In this document: piece after piece, positions 55,620 to 64,000 of the stretch
Numbering within the stretch: the first letter of the stretch is position 1
Layout of the letters: the number at the start of each line of letters is the position of its first letter
Source of the DNA: Pseudomonas svalbardensis
GTDB lineage: Bacteria; Pseudomonadota; Gammaproteobacteria; Pseudomonadales; Pseudomonadaceae
DNA: 64,000 nt
Direction of reading: 5' to 3'
NCBI RefSeq assembly: GCF_030053115.1
Contig: NZ_CP125619.1
Span: forward strand, 5,975,001-6,039,000
The notes under the pieces: generated by a model
The model's database searches: none
Seen by the model: the letters and a program-made list of their open reading frames with translations, nothing else
What the model was told of the DNA's origin: nothing
Made by a program: the position numbers and the translations under genes

Positions 55620-56950
55620 GCCGCTTGTGCCCGCGCGGCGGCCATCAAGGCCTCGATCTCGGCGACCGTTTTCGGTACGCCTTTGGTCAGGATTTCACAG
55701 CCGGTTTTGGTGACCACCACGTCGTCCTCGATGCGCACGCCAATGCCGCGCCATTTCTTCGCCACGTTCTGGTTGTCCGGGGCAATGTAGATGCCCGGCT
55801 CCACGGTCAGCGCCATGCCGACTTCCAATACACGCCATTCACCGCCGACCTTGTATTCGCCGACATCATGCACATCCATGCCCAGCCAGTGGCCGGCGCG
55901 GTGCATGTAAAACGCTTTATAGGCTTCGCTGGCGATCAACTCGTCGACGTCGCCCTGCAACAGGCCCAACTTCACCAGACCGGCAGTAATCACCCGAACT
56001 GTGGCTTCGTGGGCTTGATTCCAGTGTTTGTTCGGGGCGATTTCCGCAAACGCAGCTTCTTGCGACGCCAGCACCAACTCGTAGATTGCCTTCTGTTCCG
56101 CTGAATACTTACCGTTGACCGGCCAGGTGCGGGTGATGTCGCTGGCGTAGCAGTCGATCTCGCAACCGGCATCGATCAGCACCAGATCGCCGTCCTTGAG
56201 CACCGCGTCATTCTGCTGGTAATGCAGGATGCAGCTGTTGCGTCCAGCGGCGACGATCGAACCGTAGGCCGGCATTTTCGCCCCGCCCTTGCGGAACTCG
56301 TAGTCGAGTTCGGCTTCGAGGCTGAACTCATGCAGCCCCACACGACTGGCCTGCATCGCGCGGATGTGTGCCTGGGCGGAAATCCGTGCGGCTTCGCGCA
56401 TCACCTTCACTTCTGCCGCCGATTTATACAGGCGCATGTCGTGAAGCAGGTGATCCAGGGCAACGAATTCGTTCGGCGGCTGGGCGCCGAGGTGCGCTTT
56501 AGAGCGGATCACGTTGATCCAGTCCATCAGGTGCCGGTCGAATTCCGGGTTGCTGCCCATGGCCGAATACACCCGGTCGCGACCTTCAATCAGGCCCGGC
56601 AGGATGTCGTCGATGTCGGTGATGGGGAAGGCGTCGTCGGCGCCAAAGTCGCGAATCGCGCCTTCCTGCCCGGCGCGCAGGCCGTCCCACAACTCTCGTT
56701 CGGCATTGCGTTCACGGCAGAACAATATGTATTCGCCATGTAAACGCCCAGGTATCAAAACGATGACCGCCGAAGGCTCGGGAAAACCGCTGAGGTACTG
56801 GAAGTCGCTGTCCTGACGGTAGACGTGCTCGACGTCGCGGTTGCGGATCGCAACGGCGGCGGCGGGCAGGATGGCGATGCTGTTGGGTTCCATCTGCGCC
56901 ATCAGGGCCTTGCGGCGACGGCTGTATTCCGATTTCGGGATATGAATCAT
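55616..56950 (-). CDS. pepP: Xaa-Pro aminopeptidase PepP (aminopeptidase P II)
   Basis: 444 residues of the M24 pita-bread family. N-terminal creatinase-like domain (SRRRKALMAQMEPNSIAIL), then metal ligands in LVLIDAGCEIDCYASDITRTW-type block (Asp pair), the HRAGHWLGMDVHD His, the VEPGIY Glu and the RIEDDV Glu. It removes N-terminal residues before proline in the cytoplasm. It follows the ygfB gene by 27 bp and overlaps ubiH. Confidence 0.95.
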   Translation of the reverse strand: MIHIPKSEYSRRRKALMAQMEPNSIAILPAAAVAIRNRDVEHVYRQDSDFQYLSGFPEPSAVIVLIPGRLHGEYILFCRERNAERELWDGLRAGQEGAIRDFGADDAFPITDIDDILPGLIEGRDRVYSAMGSNPEFDRHLMDWINVIRSKAHLGAQPPNEFVALDHLLHDMRLYKSAAEVKVMREAARISAQAHIRAMQASRVGLHEFSLEAELDYEFRKGGAKMPAYGSIVAAGRNSCILHYQQNDAVLKDGDLVLIDAGCEIDCYASDITRTWPVNGKYSAEQKAIYELVLASQEAAFAEIAPNKHWNQAHEATVRVITAGLVKLGLLQGDVDELIASEAYKAFYMHRAGHWLGMDVHDVGEYKVGGEWRVLEVGMALTVEPGIYIAPDNQNVAKKWRGIGVRIEDDVVVTKTGCEILTKGVPKTVAEIEALMAAARAQAA

Positions 56951-56977
56951 GGGCAGATGGCTTTCCCTGGCACGCGA

Positions 56978-57538
56978 TTAATGCAACGACGGTTTGGCGG
57001 CAGCCGGCGCGTCCGGCTTTTTGTTTTCGGTGAACAGCAGCAGCGGCGCGACGCGCAGGTACTCCATCACTTCCATGTAGTCGCTTTCGCCGTCGTCGGA
57101 CTCTTCCAGGGCGTCTTGCACCTGTGAAATAGCCGCCAGGTCCTGAAGTACTTCGGTGGCCTCGGTGCTCAGCATGCTGCTGTCACGGCAGTTCAGGCCA
57201 AAACCGCTGAGGAAACCCTGGCACCATTGGCCCAGTGCGGCGGCGCGGTCGGCCAGTGGTTCGTCATCGGTCGGCAGCAGCAGAACGACGGTCACATCGT
57301 CGCCGGTGAGCTCGCCCTTGACCATCTCCTGCAAGCCGATCAAGGCGTTGCGGACATTATCCTGCGGCTCGCTTTCGAGCAGCTCGGCGGCATCGACCAG
57401 CCAGCCTTCGGCATCGAAACCGGCACCGGCGCAACTGCGGCCGAGCAGCAGGCCATGCAGTTCGGCAGGCGAGACATTATGACCGCTGGAAGTCAGCAGT
57501 GTGGCGAAGGCTTGGTACGGGGAATTCTGAATGGGCAT
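56978..57538 (-). CDS. UPF0149 family protein (YgfB/YecA-like)
   Basis: 186 residues, all-helical pattern. Family motifs are [20 protein letters not shown] near the start, [10 protein letters not shown] in the middle and [17 protein letters not shown] near the end. In P. aeruginosa the homologue YgfB represses ampDh3 through the activator AlpA and so affects beta-lactam tolerance; whether that holds here is inference. It is the first gene of the ygfB-pepP-ubiH-ubiI run and diverges from the zapA unit. Confidence 0.9.
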   Translation of the reverse strand: MPIQNSPYQAFATLLTSSGHNVSPAELHGLLLGRSCAGAGFDAEGWLVDAAELLESEPQDNVRNALIGLQEMVKGELTGDDVTVVLLLPTDDEPLADRAAALGQWCQGFLSGFGLNCRDSSMLSTEATEVLQDLAAISQVQDALEESDDGESDYMEVMEYLRVAPLLLFTENKKPDAPAAAKPSLH

Positions 57539-57666
57539 GGGCAGCTAGGCGCCAGACGGCGCTATGTCTAGAATGAAGGCCTTGTATCCTACATCGACAG
57601 ACTCGCCAAGACTATTAAAGGCTGTCCGCCAGCTATCACCCATCTGACACAATTTCAGTGGACCCA

Positions 57667-57876
57667 ATGGAAGACACCGACCTGCAAGCGCTAATGGCCA
57701 GACTCGAACTGCTAATTACTCGCGTCGAGCAACTAAAGAGTCAAAACGGACTCCTATTAGCTCAGGAAAAGACCTGGCGCGAGGAACGCGCTCACCTCAT
57801 TGAAAAGAACGAAATCGCCCGGCGTAAGGTCGAATCAATGATTTCGCGCCTCAAGGCCCTGGAGCAAGACTCATGA
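57667..57876 (+). CDS. TIGR02449 family coiled-coil protein (ZapB-like size)
   Basis: 69 residues from ATG 57667; a GTG nine bases upstream is less likely. Heptad-like DLQALMARLELLITRVEQL and QNGLLLAQEKTWREERAHLI predict one long coiled coil. It overlaps zapA by 4 bp (ATGA), so the two are coupled and probably act together at the division ring, though this is inferred from the linkage. Confidence 0.85.
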   Translation: MEDTDLQALMARLELLITRVEQLKSQNGLLLAQEKTWREERAHLIEKNEIARRKVESMISRLKALEQDS

Positions 57877-58190
57877 GTTCAAGCAATAGCGTTACCGTGC
57901 AGATCCTCGATAAAGAGTATTCGATCATCTGCCCGCAGGAAGAGCGCAGCAATCTGGTGAGCGCCGCCCGTTACCTGGACGGCAAAATGCGCGAAATCCG
58001 CAGCAGCGGCAAAGTCATCGGCGCCGATCGCATCGCCGTGATGGCCGCCCTGAACATCACCCACGATCTTCTGCACAAGGAAGAACGCCCGGATGTGCAG
58101 GCCAGCGGATCGACCCGTGAGCAGGTTCGCGACCTGCTGGACCGCGTCGATCTGGTGCTCGCCACCGATCCGGACGTCACCAAGGGCTGA
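57873..58190 (+). CDS. zapA: Cell division protein ZapA
   Basis: 105 residues with the ZapA domain: VTVQILDKEYSIICPQEERS, ARYLDGKMREIRSSGKVIGA, RIAVMAALNITHDLL and a C-terminal coiled coil. ZapA crosslinks FtsZ filaments at midcell. 6S RNA follows 32 bp downstream, as in E. coli and many gammaproteobacteria. Confidence 0.94.
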   Translation: MSSSNSVTVQILDKEYSIICPQEERSNLVSAARYLDGKMREIRSSGKVIGADRIAVMAALNITHDLLHKEERPDVQASGSTREQVRDLLDRVDLVLATDPDVTKG

Positions 58191-58209
58191 AACACGAAAC
58201 AGCTTGGGG

Positions 58210-58215
58210 TATACT
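58210..58215 (+). promoter_or_regulatory. Likely -10 box of the 6S RNA promoter
   Basis: TATACT sits about eight bases before the predicted RNA start, a good sigma-70 -10 element. The -35 is not clear. Confidence 0.5.
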
Positions 58216-58221
58216 CGCAAC

Positions 58222-58399
58222 ACTCCCTGGGGTGCTTGCCAGTTGGCGATGTCCCTGAGCCGATTTGCTATACCCTGGAGGTTGCACGTTGGGCTGGTGT
58301 GCATGTCCGCTAGACGGAAAGCCTTAAAGCCTACTGCATCTTCCACCTTGAACTTTCGGGTTCAAGGGCTAAGTCGACAGCGGTACATCCGGGGAGCCT
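58222..58399 (+). ncRNA. ssrS: 6S RNA
   Basis: The 5' CTCCCTGGGGTG pairs with the 3' CATCCGGGGAG end to form the closing stem. The conserved internal words TTGCCAGTTGGCGATGTCCC, CTATACCCTGGAGG and AACTTTCGGGTT match gammaproteobacterial 6S RNA, and position between zapA and the formyl-THF cyclo-ligase is the classical one. The RNA binds sigma-70 RNA polymerase as an open-promoter mimic. Ends are estimated to a few bases. Confidence 0.93.
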
Positions 58400-58408
58400 G
58401 ATTCCAGT

Positions 58409-58443
58409 CCGATGCCGGTTTAAATACCGGCATCGGCTTTTTT
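58409..58443 (+). terminator. Terminator after 6S RNA
   Basis: CCGATGCCGGT and ACCGGCATCGG form an 11-bp stem around TTAAAT, followed by C and six T residues (one mismatch-free stem). It separates ssrS from the cyclo-ligase gene. Confidence 0.9.
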
Positions 58444-58485
58444 ACGGGTACGCTTTATGTACCCGCACTGCCGAAGCCCGAATTC

Positions 58486-59091
58486 ATGACCGAACCTGCG
58501 CTGCTGCCCCGCCCGCAACTTCGACGCATGCTGCGCAAGGCCCGCCGCGCACTGACACCCAGTCAGCAACGCCAGGCTGCTCGCGGGCTGTACAAACAAT
58601 TGGCCCAGCAGCCGCTGTTTCGCCGCGCAAAACATATCTCTTTGTATCTGCCCACTGACGGTGAAATCGACCCGCGTGTTTTGCTGCGTGCCGCTCAACG
58701 TCGGGGCAAGGCGACTTATCTGCCGGTGCTCAGCGCCTGGCCACGAACCAAAATGGTGTTCCAGCGAATTCGCCCCGGCGAAAAACTCAAACCCAACCGC
58801 TTTCGTATTCTCGAACCCCGGCACAACCTCGCCCGGCAACGCAAAGTCTGGGCGCTCGATCTGGTGTTGTTGCCATTGGTAGGGTTTGACGATGTCGGCG
58901 GACGCCTAGGCATGGGAGGTGGTTTCTATGATCGAAGCCTGGCGTACCTGGCACGACGTAAAAACTGGCGCAAGCCGACGCTATTGGGGCTGGCCCATGA
59001 ATGTCAGAAGGTCGAGCGATTGGCTCAAGCGAGCTGGGATGTGCCGTTACAGGGAACGGTGACAGACAAAGCGCGGTATTTCGCCGGCTAG
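58486..59091 (+). CDS. 5-formyltetrahydrofolate cyclo-ligase
   Basis: 201 residues (YgfA/MTHFS family). The N-terminal RRMLRKARRALTPSQQRQAA, YLPTDGEIDPRVLL and the nucleotide-binding GMGGGFYDR at 142-150 are family marks. It converts 5-formyl-THF to 5,10-methenyl-THF with ATP, salvaging a side product of serine/glycine one-carbon metabolism, consistent with the nearby gcv genes. Cotranscription with ssrS, as in E. coli, would need read-through of the terminator. Confidence 0.94.
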   Translation: MTEPALLPRPQLRRMLRKARRALTPSQQRQAARGLYKQLAQQPLFRRAKHISLYLPTDGEIDPRVLLRAAQRRGKATYLPVLSAWPRTKMVFQRIRPGEKLKPNRFRILEPRHNLARQRKVWALDLVLLPLVGFDDVGGRLGMGGGFYDRSLAYLARRKNWRKPTLLGLAHECQKVERLAQASWDVPLQGTVTDKARYFAG

Positions 59092-59123
59092 ACGCCACTG
59101 AAATCAGCGGCGTCCGAAGAGAT

Positions 59124-59294
<171 letters not shown>

Positions 59295-59495
59295 CGATTG
59301 CCCCCCAAAGGCACATCAACACGATGACAGCAGCGGTTTCCGTTGTAGGTGTAGGCCGTGCAGCAGCGTCAAGCTTAGAAGGCCGGCATTTTGCGACAAC
59401 GTGAACCGACACGCAAACGCTGGCGTCAACCGACCGTCGGTTTGTCATAAAATTCCCCGACAACTTGCCCACTCACCTCGCAAGGAGCAAAAACC

Positions 59496-59948
59496 ATGGC
59501 TTATTGGCTGATGAAATCCGAGCCCGACGAGCTCTCGATCAAGGGCCTGGAGACGCTTGGCAACGCGCGCTGGGACGGGGTTCGCAATTACCAGGCGCGT
59601 AATTTTCTGCGGGCCATGGCCGTGGGCGACGAGTTTTTCTTCTATCACTCCAGCTGCCCCGAACCGGGGATCGCCGGGATCGGAAAGATCGTCGAAGCCG
59701 CGTATCCGGACCCGACGGCGCTGGAGCCGGAGAGTCATTACTACGATCCGAAGGCCACGGCAGAGAAAAACGCCTGGAGCGCGATCGATGTCGCGCATGT
59801 CGAGACGTTTCCCAACGTGCTTAAGCTGGATTACCTGAAACAGCAGGCGGCGCTGGCCGAGATGCCGCTGGTGCAGAAAGGCTCGCGACTGTCGGTGATG
59901 CCGGTGACGGCCGAGCAGTGGGTGGCGGTGATTGCATTACGGGCTTAA
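59496..59948 (+). CDS. EVE domain protein
   Basis: 150 residues, a complete single-domain EVE protein: YWLMKSEPDELSI start, GVRNYQARNFLRAM, GDEFFFYHSSCPEPGIAGIG and a C-terminal QKGSRLSVMPVTAEQW. The fold is related to YTH and PUA domains that bind modified bases in RNA or DNA. Bacterial members of this stand-alone type have no proven substrate. CAAGGAG precedes the ATG. Confidence 0.92.
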   Translation: MAYWLMKSEPDELSIKGLETLGNARWDGVRNYQARNFLRAMAVGDEFFFYHSSCPEPGIAGIGKIVEAAYPDPTALEPESHYYDPKATAEKNAWSAIDVAHVETFPNVLKLDYLKQQAALAEMPLVQKGSRLSVMPVTAEQWVAVIALRA

Positions 59949-59972
59949 GCCATGCAGTGACTGCATGAATGC

Positions 59973-60049
59973 CTTCGCGAGCAAGCCCGCTCCCACAATG
60001 GTTCTGCATTCACTGAAGATCCCCTGTGGGAGCGGGCTTGCTCGCGAAG
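59973..60049. repeat. REP doublet 9
   Basis: CTTCGCGAGCAAGCCCGCTC and GAGCGGGCTTGCTCGCGAAG are perfect inverses with a 27-bp spacer, between convergent genes. Confidence 0.92.
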
Positions 60050-60073
60050 AGGCCCGCCCGGACAGCGAAAAAC

Positions 60074-60481
60074 TTACTGGATAATGAGGTTGTTGAACAA
60101 CAGATCCTCAACCACCGGGTTGCCGGTTTCGTCGTTCATGATTTGCTGGGTCTGCTTCAGGGCTTCCTGCCGCAGCTTTTCCTTGGCCTCGACGTTGTTC
60201 ATCGCTTCAGTGGTCTGCTGGGCAAACAACGCCACCAGTTGATTACGAATCAACGGCTCATTGGCTTTCACCAGTTTGGTCGCCTCATCACCGGTCACTC
60301 GCAATGCCACATCGGCCTTGTAGACCTTCAGCTTCGACGTCCCGTCCAGCCCGTAGTTGCCCACGAACGGCGGGCTCAGGGTGATGTAATTGACCTTCGG
60401 AGCTGCACCTTCTTTGGCTTCTTCGGCCATCGCTGCCACAGGCAGAGACAGGGCCAGCAACAACATGATCCACGCTTTCAC
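60074..60481 (-). CDS. FliL-like flagellar basal-body-associated protein homologue
   Basis: The start is GTG 60481, six bases after AAGGAG; the longer frame upstream has no support. The 135-residue product has an N-terminal hydrophobic signal or anchor (AWIMLLLALSLPVAAMAEEA) and a FliL-type domain: VNYITLSPPFVGNYG, LKVYKADVALRVTGDEAT, PLIRNQLVALFA and a helical end EDLLFNNLIIQ. FliL proteins stabilise the stator, but no flagellar genes are near, so this paralogue may have another partner. Confidence 0.8.
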   Translation of the reverse strand: MKAWIMLLLALSLPVAAMAEEAKEGAAPKVNYITLSPPFVGNYGLDGTSKLKVYKADVALRVTGDEATKLVKANEPLIRNQLVALFAQQTTEAMNNVEAKEKLRQEALKQTQQIMNDETGNPVVEDLLFNNLIIQ

Positions 60482-60631
60482 AATTCGCTCCTTATCCGGT
60501 TTGCGGCCTAGCATAACGACCCGCCGCTCAAGCACAAGCTTATGGCTGACTATCAGGGCCGGGCATGCTCGTTGACCCATCGACTCACACACCTACACTT
60601 ATCGGCCATCACTCCCAAAGGAATAGCCCTG

Positions 60632-61609
60632 ATGAAAGCCGTGCTGTGCAAAGCCTTCGGCCCTGCCGAATCGCTGGTGCTGGAAGACGTCGCCAGTCCT
60701 GTCGCGAAGAAGAATGAAATCCTGCTGGACGTGCACGCCGCCGGGGTGAATTTCCCGGACACGCTGATCATCGAGGGCAAATATCAGTTCAAGCCGCCCT
60801 TCCCGTTTTCCCCGGGCGGCGAAGCGGCTGGCGTGGTCAGCGAAGTAGGCGAAAAGGTCAGCCACCTCAAGGTTGGTGATCGGGTCATGGCGCTGACTGG
60901 CTGGGGCAGTTTCGCCGAACAGGTCGCGGTGCCGGGCTACAACGTGCTGCCCATCCCGCCATCGATGGACTTCAACACCGCCGCCGCGTTCAGCATGACT
61001 TACGGCACTTCGATGCACGCGCTCAAGCAACGGGGCAACCTGCAACCGGGTGAAACCTTGCTGGTACTCGGCGCTTCCGGCGGTGTCGGTCTGGCCGCCG
61101 TGGAAATCGGCAAAGCCATGGGCGCCCGCGTGATCGCCGCCGCCAGCAGTGCCGAAAAACTCGCAGTGGCCAAAGCTGCCGGTGCCGATGAGCTGATTAA
61201 CTACAGCGAAACCAGCCTCAAGGACGAAATCAAACGCCTGACCGATGGCCAGGGCGCCGACGTGATCTACGACCCGGTGGGCGGCGACCTGTTCGACCAG
61301 GCCATCCGCGCCATTGCGTGGAACGGCCGTCTGCTGGTGGTCGGTTTCGCCAGCGGACGCATCCCTGAATTGCCGGTCAATCTTGCGCTACTCAAAGGTG
61401 CAGCGGTGGTGGGTGTGTTCTGGGGCTCGTTTGCCCAGCGCCAGCCTCAAGACAACGCGGCGAACTTCCAGCAATTGTTTGGCTGGTTTGCCGAGGGCAA
61501 GTTGAAGCCGTTGGTGTCGCAGGTATATCCACTGAGCAATGCGGCGCAGGCGATCAATGATCTTGGCCAGCGCAAGGCGGTTGGGAAAGTGGTGGTTCAG
61601 ATTCGCTGA
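60632..61609 (+). CDS. Zinc-independent NAD(P)H:quinone oxidoreductase-like protein (MDR family)
   Basis: 325 residues from ATG 60632 with AAAGGAA upstream. GroES-like half (HAAGVNFPDTLIIEGKYQFK, PGGEAAGVVSEVGEKV), then Rossmann motif LVLGASGGVGLAAVEIGKAM, and NVDPVG-like YDPVGGDLFDQAIR. There are no zinc-binding Cys clusters, which places it among quinone oxidoreductase/crotonase-type MDR proteins. Its substrate is unknown. A terminator follows. Confidence 0.9.
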   Translation: MKAVLCKAFGPAESLVLEDVASPVAKKNEILLDVHAAGVNFPDTLIIEGKYQFKPPFPFSPGGEAAGVVSEVGEKVSHLKVGDRVMALTGWGSFAEQVAVPGYNVLPIPPSMDFNTAAAFSMTYGTSMHALKQRGNLQPGETLLVLGASGGVGLAAVEIGKAMGARVIAAASSAEKLAVAKAAGADELINYSETSLKDEIKRLTDGQGADVIYDPVGGDLFDQAIRAIAWNGRLLVVGFASGRIPELPVNLALLKGAAVVGVFWGSFAQRQPQDNAANFQQLFGWFAEGKLKPLVSQVYPLSNAAQAINDLGQRKAVGKVVVQIR

Positions 61610-61616
61610 GCCCAAT

Positions 61617-61661
61617 GCAGCGGTCTGGACTTCGAATGAAGTTGTTCAGACCGCTTTTTTT
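61617..61661 (+). terminator. Terminator after the quinone oxidoreductase gene
   Basis: AGCGGTCTG and CAGACCGCT enclose a 19-base loop and are followed by seven T residues. The remaining gap to glpT (61662-61995) has no convincing gene; two operator-like palindromes lie in its second half. Confidence 0.88.
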
Positions 61662-61867
61662 GTCCAGGACTAAAGCAACCCCGCAACTGAAATGCCAGAG
61701 CTGGCAGCTGCGTAAAGGTTAAGACTCGACGACTGGGAACAGAACGCCACGACTTCCCATTCATGCGAAGGACATTTCCCAAAGCCTCGTCCTACCCTGG
61801 ACCGAAATGCGGCACGTAGACCTGCAAGTAACGTTTCCCACAACGCCCTACATTTATACCTGAGCGA

Positions 61868-61887
61868 CATGTTCATAAAAGAACATG
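61868..61887. promoter_or_regulatory. Candidate GlpR operator 1
   Basis: CATGTTC, ATAAAA, GAACATG: a perfect 7-bp inverted repeat about 110 bp before glpT. The ATGTTC half resembles the E. coli GlpR operator half-site (WATGTTCGWT). Confidence 0.5.
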
Positions 61888-61933
61888 CAATCTCCAGAAT
61901 TTCCTCTATTTGGCCGATGCGAAGCGGTGCTAT

Positions 61934-61947
61934 TTTCGGTAACGAAA
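61934..61947. promoter_or_regulatory. Candidate operator 2 upstream of glpT
   Basis: TTTCG, GTAA, CGAAA forms a 14-bp inverted repeat of the TTTCGxxxxCGAAA type bound by DeoR-family repressors; 49 bp before the glpT start, in the place of a repressor site overlapping the promoter. Confidence 0.4.
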
Positions 61948-61995
61948 CTGTAACATTCGCATCCGCAGTCAAAACAAGAAATCTGGAGCTCTTGA

Positions 61996-63345
61996 ATGTT
62001 TGCTTTCTTTCGTCCTGCCGCACATCAGGCTCCATTGCCTGAAGAAAAAATAGACAACACCTACCGACGCCTTCGCTGGCAGATCTTCGCCGGGATTTTT
62101 ATCGGCTACGCCGGCTATTACCTGCTGCGCAAAAACTTTTCCCTGGCCATGCCCTATCTGATCGAAGAGGGCTATACCCGCGGTGAGCTGGGCCTGGCGC
62201 TGTCGGCCATTGCCATTTCCTACGGCCTGTCCAAGTTCCTGATGGGCATCGTGTCCGACCGTTCCAATCCGCGTTTCTTCCTGCCCTTCGGCCTGTTGGT
62301 ATCGGCCGGTGTGATGTTCATTTTCGGTTTCGCGCCCTGGGCGACGTCCAGCGTGACCATCATGTTCATCCTGCTCTTTATCAATGGCTGGGCCCAGGGC
62401 ATGGGCTGGCCGCCGAGTGGGCGGACGATGGTGCACTGGTGGTCGCAGAAGGAACGCGGTGGCGTAGTGTCCTTGTGGAACGTGGCGCATAACGTCGGTG
62501 GCGGCCTGATCGGCCCGCTGTTCCTGCTCGGCATGGGCCTGTTCAATGACTGGCACGCAGCGTTTTACGTGCCGGCGGCGGTCGCCATGGCGGTGGCGGT
62601 ATTTGCCTTCGTCACCATGCGCGACACCCCGCAATCGGTGGGCCTGCCGCCCATCGAGAAGTACAAGAACGATTACCCGGAAGGCTACGACGCCAGCCAC
62701 GAAGAAGAATTCAGCGCCAAGGAAATCTTCGTCAAATACGTGCTACGCAACAAAATGCTCTGGTACATCGCCCTGGCCAACGTCTTCGTCTACCTGTTGC
62801 GCTACGGCGTGCTGGACTGGGCACCGACCTACCTCAAGGAAGCCAAGGGCTTCACCGTGGATAAAACCTCGTGGGCCTACTTCTTCTACGAATGGGCAGG
62901 TATTCCGGGCACGCTGTTGTGCGGCTGGATGTCGGACAAGATCTTCCGTGGCAACCGTGGCCTGACCGGCATGGTGTTCATGGCATTGGTGACTGTTGCG
63001 ACCCTGGTGTACTGGCTCAACCCGGCGGGCAACCCGACAGTCGACATGATCGCGCTCGTCTCGATCGGCTTCCTGATTTACGGCCCGGTGATGCTGATCG
63101 GCCTGCAAGCACTGGAATTGGCACCGAAGAAAGCCGCCGGTACGGCAGCGGGCTTCACGGGCCTGTTCGGTTATCTGGGTGGTTCGGTCGCGGCCAGTGC
63201 AGCGATGGGCTACACCGTGGACCACTTCGGCTGGGACGGCGGTTTCGTGCTGCTGATCGGCGCATGCTTACTGGCGATGGCCTTCCTTGCGCCGACGCTG
63301 TGGCACAAACAAGTCGCCAGTCAGAGCCGCGAAGCAATCGCCTGA
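61996..63345 (+). CDS. glpT: Glycerol-3-phosphate:phosphate antiporter GlpT
   Basis: 449 residues of the MFS organophosphate:phosphate antiporter family with twelve membrane helices. Typical segments are [60 protein letters not shown] and LALAPKK-like [15 protein letters not shown], including the substrate-contacting arginines in helix 1 (LLRKNF) and helix 7 region ([14 protein letters not shown]). It imports glycerol-3-phosphate and also fosfomycin. It is alone, with operator-like palindromes upstream. Confidence 0.95.
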   Translation: MFAFFRPAAHQAPLPEEKIDNTYRRLRWQIFAGIFIGYAGYYLLRKNFSLAMPYLIEEGYTRGELGLALSAIAISYGLSKFLMGIVSDRSNPRFFLPFGLLVSAGVMFIFGFAPWATSSVTIMFILLFINGWAQGMGWPPSGRTMVHWWSQKERGGVVSLWNVAHNVGGGLIGPLFLLGMGLFNDWHAAFYVPAAVAMAVAVFAFVTMRDTPQSVGLPPIEKYKNDYPEGYDASHEEEFSAKEIFVKYVLRNKMLWYIALANVFVYLLRYGVLDWAPTYLKEAKGFTVDKTSWAYFFYEWAGIPGTLLCGWMSDKIFRGNRGLTGMVFMALVTVATLVYWLNPAGNPTVDMIALVSIGFLIYGPVMLIGLQALELAPKKAAGTAAGFTGLFGYLGGSVAASAAMGYTVDHFGWDGGFVLLIGACLLAMAFLAPTLWHKQVASQSREAIA

Positions 63346-63989
63346 TCGGCCTTTGATTTGCAGCGCTTGAGCCGCGCCTCCAGATTCCGGTCTGGCATGG
63401 CGTGGCTACGCAGGGCGTGGGCGGTCTGCTCGACATAATCGCGAGTCGTGCCGTAACGCCCGCAAGCGTTTTCGAACACGTGGCTCAGCACGTGATCCGG
63501 CAAGTTGCCCGCATAGCTGGGCAGATGCCGCTCCAATACAAACCCCAACGCCTGAACCTGACTTCCGTCTTCAAGACGGCAGTTGAGCCAGTGTGGACGG
63601 TAGGACGGGAATGGCATTTCGCGCTGCCAAAGTGCGTAAAGAGACGCTTCAAGTTGTTCTTCAGGCAAGCGATAGGCGAAGCCGCTGCAAGAACCACCGC
63701 GATCCAGGCCAAATACCAGCCCAGGCACTTCGGGCGTGCCGCGATGTTCGTGGGACCACAAATACAAACCGCGATGGTAGCCATGCACACGACCGCGCAC
63801 TCGCTCCACTGCTGCGCATTCGGGACGCCAGATCAGCGAGCCGTAAGCGAACAGCCACACCGGCCCGCCCTTGTGGCGCGCCATCGTCGACTGCATCGAG
63901 CTGAGTAATTGTTCGTGCGTGAGCTGCGGCCCCAGATCGAGCCGCGGAGGGTAAGCCAGATTCAAAAAAGCAGATTCGATGGCGCTCAT
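63321..63989 (-). CDS. ChaC-type gamma-glutamylcyclotransferase
   Basis: 222 residues. The substrate-binding loop [11 protein letters not shown] (47-57) and the [20 protein letters not shown] block with RLPEEQ are ChaC features. ChaC enzymes cleave glutathione to 5-oxoproline and Cys-Gly in the cytoplasm. The last 25 bp overlap the 3' end of glpT tail to tail, so the two messages can pair. The upstream end is only 11 bp from the window edge; its RBS is not fully visible. Confidence 0.9.
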   Translation of the reverse strand: MSAIESAFLNLAYPPRLDLGPQLTHEQLLSSMQSTMARHKGGPVWLFAYGSLIWRPECAAVERVRGRVHGYHRGLYLWSHEHRGTPEVPGLVFGLDRGGSCSGFAYRLPEEQLEASLYALWQREMPFPSYRPHWLNCRLEDGSQVQALGFVLERHLPSYAGNLPDHVLSHVFENACGRYGTTRDYVEQTAHALRSHAMPDRNLEARLKRCKSKADQAIASRL

Positions 63990-64000
63990 GGCGATCAGCG

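Noticed and set aside
61670..62035. 121-codon minus-strand frame before glpT as a possible gene
   Set aside because: It overlaps the glpT start and operators, and its composition and codon use do not resemble the neighbours.

Overview
The window is a high-GC chromosomal segment of a Pseudomonas, most like the P. fluorescens group. The signs are the gene families (spu polyamine operon, HacB-type acylase, LsfA peroxiredoxin, OprD porins), gene orders remembered from P. aeruginosa PAO1 and E. coli, and many REP palindromes with a GTGGGAGCG...CTCGCGAA core. It reads as core genome from about three ancestral neighbourhoods, with small accessory scars. No phage, CRISPR array, tRNA or rRNA operon was seen.

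Region 1 (1-25 kb): a partial FAD-linked oxidase, serA, small exported proteins, an IS4-family element with target duplication, a DUF523/2OG-oxygenase pair, DUF2059, an alpha/beta hydrolase, a thioredoxin-like lipid-anchored or membrane-tethered protein, and a penicillin-acylase family enzyme (hacB-like). Next come two decayed genes, a GlxA-type regulator frameshifted by a heptamer repeat and an internally deleted HD-domain gene. The complete polyamine uptake and gamma-glutamylation locus spuABCDEFGH/spuI and a TetR regulator follow.

Region 2 (25-36.9 kb): organosulfur scavenging. The ssuEADCBF operon (sulfonate uptake, FMNH2-dependent desulfonation), lsfA, two tandem OprD porins and an orphan taurine-type binding protein lie together. 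The region ends at an IS110-family element inserted in a REP sequence. The non-coding end of this element carries guide-like heptamers that match both sides of its own insertion site, the hallmark of a bridge RNA.

Region 3 (37-64 kb): argA, argE, a CYTH/CHAD triphosphatase, an Lrp regulator, a lone GspE/PilB-type ATPase, gcvTHP, a ferric-iron ABC transporter without ATPase, then ubiI, a DUF4442 remnant, ubiH, pepP, ygfB, a TIGR02449 coiled-coil gene, zapA, 6S RNA and 5-formyl-THF cyclo-ligase. This is the same order as around E. coli gcv-ubi-pepP-zapA-ssrS-ygfA. A poly-glutamine small membrane protein, an EVE protein, a FliL-like protein, a quinone oxidoreductase, glpT and a ChaC-type gamma-glutamylcyclotransferase close the window.

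Functionally the window joins amino-acid biosynthesis (serine, arginine), one-carbon metabolism (glycine cleavage, folate), ubiquinone synthesis, and transport for polyamines, sulfonates, iron and glycerol-3-phosphate. The less ordinary content is in the repeats and mobile elements: nine REP doublets, two copies of a roughly 190-bp palindromic element (one split by the IS4 element), two copies of another long inverted repeat, and a 269-bp three-stem inverted-repeat element between spuB and spuC.
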